Positions 32,686 to 41,556 are shown, counted from the stretch's first letter. The stretch: 64,000 bases of DNA from Meiothermus granaticius NBRC 107808 (GCF_003574355.1 NZ_QWLB01000009.1:1-64000); one strand, 5' to 3'. Notes: generated by a model not told the origin, from the sequence alone. Made by a program: numbers and translations.

Positions 32686-33123
32686 TCAGGACTCCGGCAC
32701 CACCACCAGCGCCGCTACCTCTTCACCCAGGCGCTGGAAGTGGGTGGGGTTGAGGGTGACCAGCCCATCGGCCCTGGCCTTGAGGGCAGCCTGGGCGATC
32801 AGGGCATCGTAGACCACCCCCCCGCTGAGGCCCAGCTTCGCCAGCCGTTTCAGTACGCTGCGGTAATCGGTAGCCGAGAGGGCCACGCTGGAGAAGCGGT
32901 GCAGGTTCTCCTCGATGAGCTTCAGAGCGGTAGCGGGTGGAATGCTGGGGCGCAGGGGCAACCGGGTCAGCACGGCGTAGAGTTCGGCCAGGGTATGGGT
33001 TGATACCAGTCCGGTATGGATGCCTTCCAGGGCCTGCTCGAGCCAGTTCCAGGCGGCGCTATGGGCCGGGTGCGCCTCCACGAAGGCGGCGACCAGGCTC
33101 GAGGTGTCGAAGAGCAGCCTCAT
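32686..33123 (-). CDS. vapC: PIN-domain toxin (VapC)
   Basis: A 145-residue PIN protein. The four acidic positions are in LLFDTSSLV (Asp), HTLAELYAVLT (Glu), GVVYDALIAQAAL (Asp) and the late segment LVTLNPTHF. In that last motif the usual Asp (T-x-D/N) is Asn, a common variant. It overlaps its antitoxin gene by 4 bp. Confidence 0.82.
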   Translation of the reverse strand: MRLLFDTSSLVAAFVEAHPAHSAAWNWLEQALEGIHTGLVSTHTLAELYAVLTRLPLRPSIPPATALKLIEENLHRFSSVALSATDYRSVLKRLAKLGLSGGVVYDALIAQAALKARADGLVTLNPTHFQRLGEEVAALVVVPES

Positions 33124-33371
33124 CGGGCCAGCCCGTCCAGGCGTTCCTCGCGCAGGTGGGCCAGAGCCTGGTTCAGGTCGCTGGCGGCCTCGCTCTCTAC
33201 CACCAGCACCTGACCCTTGCGCCGCAGGGGGGGCGGGGTGCGGAGGGGTTGCAGGGTGAGCTTGCCGTCCTCCACGCTCACCTCGAGGGCATCTTCGGGC
33301 CGGAGGCCCAGGCGCTCCCGCAGTTTTTTGGGAATCAGCACCCGTCCGAAGCGATCCAGGGTGGTCTGCAT
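33120..33371 (-). CDS. vapB: AbrB-type antitoxin (VapB)
   Basis: An 83-residue protein. The AbrB fold is TTLDRFGRVLIPKKLRERL, then GLRPEDALEVSVEDGKLTL, followed by a toxin-binding tail. I chose the ATG at 33371 as the domain start. The AT-rich sequence upstream holds two TGGCAA direct repeats, likely operator half-sites. Confidence 0.82.
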   Translation of the reverse strand: MQTTLDRFGRVLIPKKLRERLGLRPEDALEVSVEDGKLTLQPLRTPPPLRRKGQVLVVESEAASDLNQALAHLREERLDGLAR

Positions 33372-33458
33372 ATTGCCATTAATAGCATTATTTGCCAAAT
33401 GAGAGAACGCACCACAGGTCAGGCCAGGTGGTCTCGAGCAGCCCTCTGGCTGAAGAAT

Positions 33459-34715
33459 TCACTGGTTGGCCCAGCGCTCGAGCGCCGCCGCCCCCAAATC
33501 GTTTCCTACCAGCAACACCACATCCCCCCCGACCGGGTAATCGGGACTCTTCACGATGTCCTGGACCTGCAGCAGCTTCCCGATGGCCTTCGCCTGGGGC
33601 TCGAGCGCCGCTTGTTTATAGATCAGGATGGAGGTTTCCTGGCGCTTGGGAGCGGTATCGGTGCGCTGGATGCTGTAGCCCTGCTGCCGCAGCCAGCCCG
33701 CCGCCGCCCGGGCCGCCCCGCCCCGGTTGCTGGCGTTCAAAACGCTGACCTCGACCAGCCGGTTCCCGGCGGTTGGGTCGCCCTTCAGCAGCCAGTCTAC
33801 CAGGGCTTGGGAGCGCTCGCGGTCGAGGTAGTAAAAGTAGGCCCCGCCATAAGTCCCCCCGTTGCCGGGCAGGGTCACGCTATGGAAGTTGCTCAAGGCG
33901 GTCCGGCCCATCCGCGCGGCGATGGCCATGATCTGCGGTCTCGTGAGGTCGGTCTCGACCTCGCCTAAGGCTACGTTGGCGATCTGATCCAGGCGCAGCA
34001 AGTTCTCTGGCTCCAGCGCCCGTTCGGCCATTGCGCGCAACAACTGCTGCTGCCGCTCGGTGCGGCGAATATCGCCCTCCTCCTTGCTGGGCGGAGCCCC
34101 CTCGTTGGGTTTGCGGAAACGCACGAACCCCACCGCCTGTTCGCCGTGGATAAACTGCCGCCCCTTGGGCAGGTTGACGTGCAGATGCCCCCAGCTGTCG
34201 TCGTAGCGCATGGCGTCTAGGGTCTCCACCCAGACCCCTCCCAGGGCGTCCACGATGTTCTTAACCGCAGTGTCCTTGAGCACCACGTAGTGGTCGATCT
34301 TGAGGTCAAAGGTGCGCTCGAGGGTCTGCTTCAACAGCTCAACCCCCCCGCGGGCAAAGGTTCCATTGATCTTCCCAACAATGCCGTCAGGGGCTTTTAC
34401 GTAGGTATCCCGGGGAATCGAGACCGCTGCCGCCTGCCGCCCCTGCAGGTCCAGCGAAAGCAGCATGATGGTGTCGGAACGGGAATTTTTGCTGTAGGCG
34501 ATGCCCTGAGGGGTATAGTTGTAATCTTTGCCCACGATCAGCAGGTTGACCCGGGTCTGGGGGAAAAGTCCCTCGGGCTCGCGGACCACCCTGACCAGAT
34601 CACCCACCGATGCCCCACCCGAAACCGTATGTACAAGCCGGTAGGTCCACCCTGCCCCAGCCAGACCTGCCAGCAGGACCAACGCGAGCAACACTCTGCC
34701 GAGACGTATAAACAT
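33459..34715 (-). CDS. LytR-CpsA-Psr (LCP) family protein with LytR_C domain
   Basis: A 418-residue membrane-anchored protein. One TM helix at the N-terminus (LLALVLLAGLAGAGW) is followed by the LCP catalytic domain: LLIVGKD, SRSDTIMLLSLD, SIPRDTYV, KINGTFARGG, and the RFRK...GDIRRTERQQ Arg cluster. A C-terminal LytR_C domain follows (VEVSVLNASNRGGAA). LCP enzymes attach glycopolymers to the cell wall. I chose the ATG at 34715, where the TM segment begins; an ATG at 34763 is possible. Confidence 0.85.
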   Translation of the reverse strand: MFIRLGRVLLALVLLAGLAGAGWTYRLVHTVSGGASVGDLVRVVREPEGLFPQTRVNLLIVGKDYNYTPQGIAYSKNSRSDTIMLLSLDLQGRQAAAVSIPRDTYVKAPDGIVGKINGTFARGGVELLKQTLERTFDLKIDHYVVLKDTAVKNIVDALGGVWVETLDAMRYDDSWGHLHVNLPKGRQFIHGEQAVGFVRFRKPNEGAPPSKEEGDIRRTERQQQLLRAMAERALEPENLLRLDQIANVALGEVETDLTRPQIMAIAARMGRTALSNFHSVTLPGNGGTYGGAYFYYLDRERSQALVDWLLKGDPTAGNRLVEVSVLNASNRGGAARAAAGWLRQQGYSIQRTDTAPKRQETSILIYKQAALEPQAKAIGKLLQVQDIVKSPDYPVGGDVVLLVGNDLGAAALERWANQ

Positions 34716-34861
34716 ATTCAGGCCGGTCCTGGGCCGGCGCCCTAGGGAACCACTATGCAGCATTTTGATGAGCAAACCTTGGGAAAACAAACACTGGGCC
34801 TGCCTTACCTCTGCCCCACCACATTTCTCGCCTAGCTTTCAGGTGGGGGCTGGGGGGTGGT

Positions 34862-34906
34862 AAAAAAATCCCCTCGAGGTGCCCAGTAGGCGTTCCCCGA
34901 GGGGGA
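34862..34906 (-). terminator. Rho-independent terminator
   Basis: On the minus strand CCCCTCGGGG and CCTCGAGGGG can pair, and the run ATTTTTTTA follows directly. It lies 13 bp after the stop of the 72-aa gene and would end the prophage-remnant transcript before the LCP gene. Confidence 0.7.
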
Positions 34907-34918
34907 TGTCTGCCTAAA

Positions 34919-35137
34919 CTATAGCACAGCCTGCACTAACTGGTCGTACCAGTCAGGGTTCGCCTCTTGTAGCAGCCAGTCGCGGGCGCCGGGAGCATCG
35001 CCACCTGCGGCTACAGCTTCACGATTGATTCGCCGGTACTCGGCTAGCGACCATTGACCCGAGGCCTTGAGCTGCTCGACCTCTGCGGCAAGCTGGCGCA
35101 TCCGAACCCAATCGATTTTGGTCAGCGTAGCAGCCAT
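34919..35137 (-). CDS. Small hypothetical protein downstream of phage remnant
   Basis: A 72-residue, mostly helical protein (WVRMRQLAAEVEQLKASGQW, then PGARDWLLQEANPDWYDQL). I recognise no family. The ATG at 35137 lies one base after the stop of the zincin-bearing gene upstream, so the two are coupled. A terminator follows. It may be a leftover phage gene. Confidence 0.5.
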   Translation of the reverse strand: MAATLTKIDWVRMRQLAAEVEQLKASGQWSLAEYRRINREAVAAGGDAPGARDWLLQEANPDWYDQLVQAVL

Positions 35138-35138
35138 G

Positions 35139-35768
35139 TCAGTCCCTCGCGCCAATCATCCGGCGGATCTCCCTGATCAGATTATACCCCAGGGGGTCTT
35201 TCACCTGCAGTTCATTCTGCAGGTAAATGTACGCACAGTGCACTTCGCAAAAGTATTCTTTCCAGTTCACGCTCGCCCGACCTGAAACATAATTGGCCTG
35301 GTTCCAAACCTTCCGGATTTTGTCCTCGAGCGCGGGGCCCATCTGCCGCCCCAACACGGTCAAGATGTGATGGCCGGCCTCGTGGACTAGGGAAATCTGC
35401 GCCGCGGTGTTGGGGTTGCCTGCAATTGTGGAGACGGTGTCAAGTTCGCCCCAGATCGGTTTTTGGTTAATCTCAGGGCGCTCAAAGCTAAGCCGAATGC
35501 TCGCGTTGGCCGGGTTATAGACCCCATTAAATGGGCCAAACTCATCATAAAGACTTTGCACGACCCGGATTTCCCCGAGGGGATTGTCCTTCAGCCAGTC
35601 GAGTAGTCCAGCCCGGCTCAGGCCACGCAGGACTGTTCTGCGGTTAGCTTCTGAGGTGGCTCTCCACTGACTGAAATGCACCCCTGCCTTGGGGCGCTCA
35701 TACTCAGGCGGTCCGGCTAGCTGTTCTTGCTCTACCATGGCCCCTACCACCGTGCACCGACAGTTCAC
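35139..35768 (-). CDS. C-terminal piece of a phage head morphogenesis protein with an HExxH domain
   Basis: The annotated frame begins at a GTG with VNCRCTVVG. This is the end motif of Mu F/SPP1 gp7-type minor head proteins. The frame stays open upstream to 35864 and reads RLIYPGDRRLGAPAGEVVNC, as in that family, before hitting stops inside a repeat. The N-terminal head-protein body is therefore lost. After NCRC comes a domain of about 180 residues with LVHEAGHHIL (a zincin HExxH) and a CEVHCAY motif, so the gene encoded a head protein with a metallopeptidase-like tail. Confidence 0.6.
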   Translation of the reverse strand: MNCRCTVVGAMVEQEQLAGPPEYERPKAGVHFSQWRATSEANRRTVLRGLSRAGLLDWLKDNPLGEIRVVQSLYDEFGPFNGVYNPANASIRLSFERPEINQKPIWGELDTVSTIAGNPNTAAQISLVHEAGHHILTVLGRQMGPALEDKIRKVWNQANYVSGRASVNWKEYFCEVHCAYIYLQNELQVKDPLGYNLIREIRRMIGARD

Positions 35769-35860
35769 TACCTCTCCTGCTGGCGCGCCCAGCCGCCGGT
35801 CGCCGGGGTATATCAGCCTCGAGCCCGGCAGATCTTCTTTGATGGGTAGCTCGCGTTCTA

Positions 35861-35905
35861 GTGATTATTATCACGATAAATACTGCTCGTGATAGATTTC
35901 TTTGC
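35861..35905 (-). repeat. Copy B of the dispersed AT-rich repeat, at the phage gene truncation
   Basis: Its reverse complement matches 2326-2370, with 19 of 21 identical bases at the GCAAAGAAAT...ATCACGAGC end. The truncated phage reading frame becomes closed exactly where this repeat starts. Internal small dyads (GTGAT/ATCAC, ATCACG/CGTGAT) are present. Confidence 0.45.
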
Positions 35906-35998
35906 ATTCTTGGATGCAGTAACGCTTTACACAAGCCTAATACGTTGGGCAACAATAAGGTTTGGTGGCTGGTCCCCTATCCCGAAGGAGGCGTCTGA

Positions 35999-36664
35999 TT
36001 GGCTCGAGTGCTCGTGGTGGATGATGACCCGGCAATTCGTGAGGTCTTGGGGGCCTACCTCCAGCAAGAAGGCTACGAGGTGCTCGAGGCCGCCGACGGT
36101 CTTGAGGCGCTGGAGAAAATCCCCCAAACCAGCCTGGTGGTGCTTGACCTGATGCTGCCCCGGCTTTCCGGCTGGGAGGTCGCCCATGAGACCCGGCGGG
36201 ACCACCCCGAGTTGCCGATTTTGATGCTCACGGCCAAGGGTGAGGAGGAAGAGCGCATCCGGGGCCTCGACCTGGGAGCCGATGACTACGTGGTAAAGCC
36301 CTTTAGCCCACGCGAGGTGGTAGCCCGGGTGCGGGCCCTGCTACGCCGGAGCGGCCTCAGGGCCGAGCTGGTCTTTGCCGAGCTGGTCATCCGGCCTCGG
36401 GAGCGCGAGGCCCTCTTCGCAGGAGAACTTCTGGCACTCTCTAAGCTCGAGTTTGATCTCCTCCTGACCCTTGCCCAGCACCCGGGCCTGGTCTGGAGTC
36501 GCGCGCGCCTTTTGGAGCGGGTCTGGGGAAGCGACTTCCCCGGAGTGGACCGGGTAGTGGATGTGCACATCGCAGGCCTGCGCAAGAAGCTGGGAGAAGA
36601 GGGGGAGAATCCCCGGTTTATTGAGACGGTGCGGGGTGTAGGCTACCGCTTCCGAGAGTTATAA
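35999..36664 (+). CDS. OmpR-family response regulator
   Basis: A 221-residue protein. The receiver domain has DDD at 8-10, the phospho-acceptor in SLVVLDLMLPRLSG (about residue 50) and KPFSPRE. A winged helix (LSKLEFDLLLTLAQHPGLVW to VRGVGYRFREL) follows. The start is a TTG at 35999 with a strong AAGGAGG 7-8 nt upstream. It pairs with the kinase 14 bp downstream. Its place before copper genes suggests a metal or envelope-stress role, which is inference. Confidence 0.9.
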   Translation: MARVLVVDDDPAIREVLGAYLQQEGYEVLEAADGLEALEKIPQTSLVVLDLMLPRLSGWEVAHETRRDHPELPILMLTAKGEEEERIRGLDLGADDYVVKPFSPREVVARVRALLRRSGLRAELVFAELVIRPREREALFAGELLALSKLEFDLLLTLAQHPGLVWSRARLLERVWGSDFPGVDRVVDVHIAGLRKKLGEEGENPRFIETVRGVGYRFREL

Positions 36665-36678
36665 ATAGACCAGGCCCG

Positions 36679-37782
36679 ATGGGGGAAGAAGTGAGCCTAT
36701 TTACCCGCCTGTTTCTGACCTACCTGGGGGTAATCCTGCTGGCCTTGGGGGGGGTATTCCTGGTTGCGGACCTGCTTTCCCCCAGTTTTTACCAGGGTCA
36801 TGTTCAACGGATGGTGCAGATGATGGGGTCAATGGGGCTCAGCCTGCAAGCGGACCTGGAGGAGGGCTTGCACTCTACCCTCAAACACGCCCTGCTGGCC
36901 GCACTGCCCGTGGCCACCCTGCTGGCCGCGCTGCTGGCCTACTGGTTCTCCCATCGGATAAGCCGTGCGGTGGTTCAGCTCTCCCAGGGTGCCCAAGAGA
37001 TTGCTCATGGACGCTACAGCTACCGGCTTAGGGAAGAAGGGCCGACAGAGCTGGCCCATTTAGCCCGGCAGTTCAACCGCCTCTCGCAAACCCTAGAGGG
37101 CATCGAGAGAAGCCGGGTGGAGCTCATCGGCAGCGTAGCCCACGAACTGCGTACCCCACTGGCCGCCCTTCAGGGCTATGCCGAGGCCCTGGCGGACGGG
37201 GTGCTTCCTCCCGAGAAAATCGCCCAGCAGATCACCCACGAGGTACAGGCCATGCGACATCTGGTGGATGACCTTGCGCTGGTCTCTCGCGTGGAGGCCG
37301 GAGCTGTCGAGCTTCACCCGCAGCCAGTAGAGGTGGACAAGGCTTTGCGCGAAAGCCAGGAGCGCTTTGCCATCGCTTTCGCTGAAAAGGGGGTGGGGCT
37401 CGAGCTAAACCTCCCTCCGCAGCTCCGCCCCGTCCAGGCCGATCCCCTGCGCTTCCAGCAGGTTCTGTCCAATCTCCTCAGCAATGCCTTACGGCATACC
37501 CCCAGCGGTGGGCGGGTCGTGCTCGAGGCGCAATCCCAACCGGGCGGCTTGCGCGTTTGCGTGCGCGATACAGGTTCGGGAATTGCCGCCGAGCACCTGC
37601 CTCACCTCTTTGAACGCTTTTACCGGGTCGATGCGGCCCGTAGCCGCAAAGACGGGGGGAGCGGGGTGGGGCTCACCATCGCCAAAGGACTGGTGGAGGC
37701 CATGGGGGGTCAGATCGGGCTCGAGAGCGAGCTCGGGAAGGGCAGCACCTTCTGGTTCACGCTCCCCTTGGCTAAGACCTGA
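36679..37782 (+). CDS. Sensor histidine kinase
   Basis: A 367-residue kinase. TM1 (FLTYLGVILLALGGVFLVADL) is followed by a short Met-rich loop (MVQMMGSMGLS) that could bind copper, then TM2 (about 73-95) and HAMP. The H-box is VAHELRTPLAALQGY; the N box is LLSNALRHTPSGG, and the G boxes are DTGSGIA and GSGVGLTIAKGL. The ATG at 36679 is used here. A GTG at 36691 with GGGGGAAGAA upstream is equally plausible. Confidence 0.88.
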   Translation: MGEEVSLFTRLFLTYLGVILLALGGVFLVADLLSPSFYQGHVQRMVQMMGSMGLSLQADLEEGLHSTLKHALLAALPVATLLAALLAYWFSHRISRAVVQLSQGAQEIAHGRYSYRLREEGPTELAHLARQFNRLSQTLEGIERSRVELIGSVAHELRTPLAALQGYAEALADGVLPPEKIAQQITHEVQAMRHLVDDLALVSRVEAGAVELHPQPVEVDKALRESQERFAIAFAEKGVGLELNLPPQLRPVQADPLRFQQVLSNLLSNALRHTPSGGRVVLEAQSQPGGLRVCVRDTGSGIAAEHLPHLFERFYRVDAARSRKDGGSGVGLTIAKGLVEAMGGQIGLESELGKGSTFWFTLPLAKT

Positions 37783-37840
37783 CCGGTCAGGCTTTATGCC
37801 CGCTTAATATCCCCGCCCTAGGGTAGGGCTGGAGGTTGAT

Positions 37841-38071
37841 ATGGGTTGGTGGCCCTACGGTTTTGGAATGATGGGCGGCTGGGGTTGGCTCGGGATGCTG
37901 ATCCCGATAATCGTCCTGGCGCTGCTGGTCTATTGGCTGGTACGAACCTTCTCCCACCACTCCTCGAGCGGAGGGCGGGACCGCGCGCTGGACATCCTGC
38001 GGGAGCGCTACGCCAGGGGGGAGCTCGACCAGGAGAGCTTCGAGCGGATGAAGCGCGAGCTTGAGGAATGA
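37841..38071 (+). CDS. SHOCT-domain membrane protein
   Basis: A 76-residue protein. A Gly/Trp/Met-rich N-terminus is followed by one TM helix (MLIPIIVLALLVYWLV), and a C-terminal SHOCT motif (LDILRERYARGELDQESFE, then RMKRELEE). Such small proteins are common in copper and stress loci of Gram-positives and Thermaceae. It lies between the two-component system and the copper genes. Confidence 0.8.
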   Translation: MGWWPYGFGMMGGWGWLGMLIPIIVLALLVYWLVRTFSHHSSSGGRDRALDILRERYARGELDQESFERMKRELEE

Positions 38072-38168
38072 CGCCCTGGCCATGGAATGCTGCCCCCGCA
38101 CTGGAAGGTCCGGCAGGCTTTACAAGAACTTGGCAGCGGCCCGGAAGGGTTCAACCTTGAGAAGGGCT

Positions 38169-38273
38169 GCCATACCGATCCGCGACTTTCCAGGAACCAC
38201 CGTCTACCATTGCCACATCGTCGAGCACGAGGACCGGGGCATGATGGGGATACTTAGGGTTGAGGGGTCTTAG
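38169..38273 (+). pseudogene. 3' remnant of a multicopper oxidase
   Basis: The frame ending at TAG 38271-38273 reads RDFPGTTVYHCHIVEHEDRG then MMGILRV. HCHxxEHED-type sequence is the C-terminal type-1/type-3 copper ligand motif of multicopper oxidases. Only about 34 codons survive. No upstream copper-oxidase sequence is present, so the gene was deleted, leaving its end next to the copper ATPase. Confidence 0.7.
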
Positions 38274-38325
38274 TCCTGAATAAGATATACAGAATCCTGA
38301 GCGAAGATTTGTAATATGCTTCTTA

Positions 38326-38345
38326 CCCACCCCCCCTGGGGTGGG
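38326..38345. promoter_or_regulatory. CsoR-like GC palindrome before copper ATPase
   Basis: CCCACCCC (38326-38333) and GGGGTGGG (38338-38345) form a perfect 8-bp dyad with a 4-bp gap, flanked by TTA and ATA. CsoR operators are G-tract palindromes of this kind in front of copper exporters. It lies 48 bp before the ATG. It could also act as a terminator stem for the remnant upstream, though the sequence after it (ATATATTGTT) is not a good T-run. Confidence 0.45.
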
Positions 38346-38392
38346 ATATATTGTTAGAACAAAGCTGGAGCACCAGCGAGCGGAGGTATAGC

Positions 38393-40789
38393 ATGCGGGC
38401 TAAAGCAGACAGTGCGGTGCTCGAGGTCGCTCTCCGGGACTGTTACAACGGAACCGAGCAGGCCGGGCTCGAAGGCTTCCTGAGGGGCTTACCCGGGGTG
38501 GGGGCAGTTCACCTAGACCGCAGCCGGGCGGTAGCTCACCTCACCTACAACCCAGCCCAAACCAGCCCAGAGGCCCTGCACCGCGCCATAAAGCAGGCCG
38601 GGTACGACTGCATTGAGAGCGCGCGCGACCCCTCCTGCTGCCAGCCCGGCCACCCCAAGGTCGCCCGCAATGACATGCCCAGGGGCCACAATCATCAAGC
38701 CCAAGCAGCGCAGGTAAATCATAGCCAGGCGGCAACTGCCCCCGGTGTGCCCGATGGGATGGATCATGCCGCGATGGGGCACGGCCTTAGCTCGGCTGCC
38801 CATGGCCACGCGGCAATGGGCCACGCCGACGAGCACGCGGGCCACGGCACCCCCGACGACATGCTGCGGCGCTTCATCATCTCAGCAGGGCTGACCCTGC
38901 CGCTGGTGCTCTTCTCCCCCATCGAGATGCCGCCTTTTGGCATCTCGATGGGGCTATGGGGCTTCGCGCTCGGCACCCCGGTAGCGCTATGGGGTGGTTG
39001 GCCTTTTATCCGCGCGGCCTGGCGGGCCTTGAGGCGGGGCGAGGTCAACATGATGACCCTGATCGCCCTGGGCATCCTGGTGGCCTACACCTACTCCCTA
39101 GCCGCCACCTTCGTGTTTCCCGGCGATGTCTTCTACGAGGCCGCTGCCATGCTTACCACCCTCAGCCTGCTGGGCCACTGGCTCGAGATGCGTGCCCGCT
39201 TCGCCACCGGGCGGGCGGTGGAGGCGCTGCTGCGGCTGGCCCCCGCCACCGCCAGGGTCAAGCGCGACGGGCAAGAGGTGGAACTCCCGTTGGAGCAGAT
39301 CAGGGTGGGGGACGAGATCCTCGTCAAGCCCGGAGACCGCCTGCCGGTGGACGGCGTCGTGACCTCGGGCCAGAGCTATGTAGACGAGAGCATGATCAGC
39401 GGCGAGCCGATCCCGGTGGCCAAGGAGCCGGGAGCCAGGGTGATCGGCGGAACCGTCAACCAAAATGGCAGCTTCAGTTTCAAGGCCACCGCGGTGGGGG
39501 CCGACACCGCGCTGTCCCGCATTGTGCAGATGGTTAAGAACGCCCAAGCCTCCAAGGCCCCCGCCCAGCGCCTGGCTGATCAGGCCGGGAAGGTGCTGGT
39601 GTACGTGGCGCTGTCGGCCGGATTGCTGACCTTCCTTTACTGGACGCTGCTGGCCAACCAGCCCCTGGTCTTTGCCATCACGGTGGCGGTCTCGACCATC
39701 GTGATCGCCTGCCCCGACGCGCTGGCTCTGGCCACCCCGACGGCCATCACCGTGGGGGTGGGCAAAGCGGCCCGCGAGGGGGTGTTGTTCAAGAATGCCA
39801 CCGCCCTGGAGCTCACCGCAGGTGTTGACACGGTGGTGTTCGACAAGACCGGCACCCTCACCGAGGGCAGGCCCCGCTTGACCGACCTCGAGCCCTTTGG
39901 TGGGTTTCATGAAGCCGATCTGCTGCGGCTGGCCGCCTCCGCCGACCAGCCCTCGCAACACCCGCTGGCCGAGGCCATTGTCAGAGCGGCCAAGGCACAA
40001 GGCTTGGCTCTGGGTGAGGCACAGAACTTCGTCTCCGTAGCGGGTCAGGGGATTCAGGCCCGCGTGGAGGGGCGGGAAATTCGCATCGGCAACCACCGGC
40101 TGATGGATGCCGCGGGGGTGGAAGTCGGGGGGCTTGAACCCACAGCAGCCCAGCTCGCTGCCAGCGGTAAAACCGCGATGTTCATAGCCGTGGACGGGAG
40201 GGCTGCCGGGGTGGTCGCGGTGGCCGACGCGGTACGTCCATCGGCCCTCCAGGCGGTGAGCGAGCTGCAGGCCATGGGAATAGAACCGATCCTGCTGACG
40301 GGGGACAATGCCCACACTGCTCGAGCAGTCGGCCTCCAGCTAGGCATCTCCAGGGTCATAGCCGACGTGCTACCAGAGGACAAAGCCAGCAAGATCGCCG
40401 AGTTGCAGGCCTCGGGCAAGAAAGTAGCCATGGTAGGGGACGGGGTCAACGACGCGCCCGCTCTGGCCAAGGCCGAGGTGGGCATCGCCATCGGCGCGGG
40501 CACCGACGTGGCTGTGGAGACCGCCGGGGTGGTGCTGGTCAGGGACAACCCAGCAGATGTGCCCCACAGCGTCCGCCTGGCCAGGGCTGTGCGGGGGAAG
40601 ATCAAGCAAAACTTGTTCTGGGCGGCGATCTACAACATCGTGGCTCTGCCCATCGCCGCAGGGGGGCTCTACCACAGCCTGGGTATCCTGCTCAAACCGG
40701 AGTTCGCCGCCCTGGCGATGAGCGCTTCGACCCTCATGGTCACTCTAAATGCCCTCCTGCTAAATCGGGTTCGCTTTACAAAAACATAA
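38393..40789 (+). CDS. Heavy-metal P1B-type ATPase with CPD motif (copper exporter-like)
   Basis: A 798-residue ATPase. It opens with a degenerate HMA domain (RDCYNG in place of GMxCxxC), then a His/Met-rich linker (about 95-160, many GHA, DHAAMGH units). The TM helices, TGE-type SGEP, the phosphorylated DKTGT (Asp about 484), a late HP motif (QHPLAEAI) and [10 protein letters not shown] follow. The membrane metal motif reads CPD (about 440-442) instead of CPC or CPH. Overall it resembles CopB/CopA-like exporters. GGAGG precedes the ATG at 38393. Confidence 0.85.
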   Translation: MRAKADSAVLEVALRDCYNGTEQAGLEGFLRGLPGVGAVHLDRSRAVAHLTYNPAQTSPEALHRAIKQAGYDCIESARDPSCCQPGHPKVARNDMPRGHNHQAQAAQVNHSQAATAPGVPDGMDHAAMGHGLSSAAHGHAAMGHADEHAGHGTPDDMLRRFIISAGLTLPLVLFSPIEMPPFGISMGLWGFALGTPVALWGGWPFIRAAWRALRRGEVNMMTLIALGILVAYTYSLAATFVFPGDVFYEAAAMLTTLSLLGHWLEMRARFATGRAVEALLRLAPATARVKRDGQEVELPLEQIRVGDEILVKPGDRLPVDGVVTSGQSYVDESMISGEPIPVAKEPGARVIGGTVNQNGSFSFKATAVGADTALSRIVQMVKNAQASKAPAQRLADQAGKVLVYVALSAGLLTFLYWTLLANQPLVFAITVAVSTIVIACPDALALATPTAITVGVGKAAREGVLFKNATALELTAGVDTVVFDKTGTLTEGRPRLTDLEPFGGFHEADLLRLAASADQPSQHPLAEAIVRAAKAQGLALGEAQNFVSVAGQGIQARVEGREIRIGNHRLMDAAGVEVGGLEPTAAQLAASGKTAMFIAVDGRAAGVVAVADAVRPSALQAVSELQAMGIEPILLTGDNAHTARAVGLQLGISRVIADVLPEDKASKIAELQASGKKVAMVGDGVNDAPALAKAEVGIAIGAGTDVAVETAGVVLVRDNPADVPHSVRLARAVRGKIKQNLFWAAIYNIVALPIAAGGLYHSLGILLKPEFAALAMSASTLMVTLNALLLNRVRFTKT

Positions 40790-40812
40790 CACAACTTGGA
40801 TAAAACTGCCCC

Positions 40813-41415
40813 ATGAAGGGAATGGCCGTGCGGATACTCCTGAGCATAGTCGCCAGCCTGGGCCTGGCTTGGGCACAGATGAATCACCACAGCATGCAGA
40901 TGGGCGGGACGGGCATGACCGCCATGACCGAGTTGAACAAGCTCTCGGGCCGTGACTTTGACATCGCCTACATGTCCATGATGATCGAGCATCACAAAGG
41001 GGCGGTGGAGATGGCCCAGGCCGCCCTCAAGGCCTCCAAGGATGGGCGTATTCGCAAGGCCGCCCGCAAGATCGTGACCGTGCAGAACCGCGAGATCGCC
41101 CAGCTCACCGGCTGGTTGCGTGCTTGGTATGCGGTGCCCCCCAGCCAGCGCTACATGGCCATGATGCGCGCGGACATGAAGCCCATGATGGACACCGCCA
41201 TGCAGGGCATGACCCCCATGGCGGGGATGGCGATGCAGGTTGATCGGAGTTTCCTCGAGGGGATGATCCCCCACCATCAAGAGGCTGTAGACATGTCCGA
41301 GGTCTGCCTGCAAAAGGCCACTAAAGCAGAACTCAAGCGCTTCTGCCGCGGGGTGATTGGGCTGCAGAAGGCTGAGATGGCCCAGTACCAGGCCTGGCTC
41401 AAGACCATTAAGTGA
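40813..41415 (+). CDS. Periplasmic DUF305 protein, His/Met-rich
   Basis: A 200-residue secreted four-helix protein of the DUF305 family. The signal peptide (ILLSIVASLGLAWA) is followed by FDIAYMSMMIEHHKGAVEMA and a second copy FLEGMIPHHQEAVDMSEV. The two EHH/PHH motifs and many Met residues fit copper or silver binding. It begins 23 bp after the ATPase and probably handles exported metal. Confidence 0.85.
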   Translation: MKGMAVRILLSIVASLGLAWAQMNHHSMQMGGTGMTAMTELNKLSGRDFDIAYMSMMIEHHKGAVEMAQAALKASKDGRIRKAARKIVTVQNREIAQLTGWLRAWYAVPPSQRYMAMMRADMKPMMDTAMQGMTPMAGMAMQVDRSFLEGMIPHHQEAVDMSEVCLQKATKAELKRFCRGVIGLQKAEMAQYQAWLKTIK

Positions 41416-41450
41416 CGCTTCTGCAAGGGATGGGTGCAGGCAAAAAGTAG

Positions 41451-41537
41451 CTAGGCATGCATGACCTGAGAGACCCCTTTGGGAAGGTAGAACCCAATCC
41501 AGACTGAGGTATCTACCAGGATGCAGATTACTTGCAC
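41451..41537 (-). pseudogene. 5' remnant of a PIN-domain toxin gene
   Basis: From a GTG at 41537 the minus strand reads QVICILVDTSVWIGFYLPKG and reaches TAG at 41451-41453. ILVDTSVWI is the first PIN strand with the catalytic Asp. All the rest of the domain is missing. It lies 19 bp after the DUF499 gene stop on the same strand. Confidence 0.55.
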
Positions 41538-41556
41538 AACTGCCTGGAGCGCCGAG

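Noticed and set aside
32548-33003. Plus-strand frame after the PIN toxin
   Set aside because: It runs antisense to the vapC at 32686 and has no start signal or domain.
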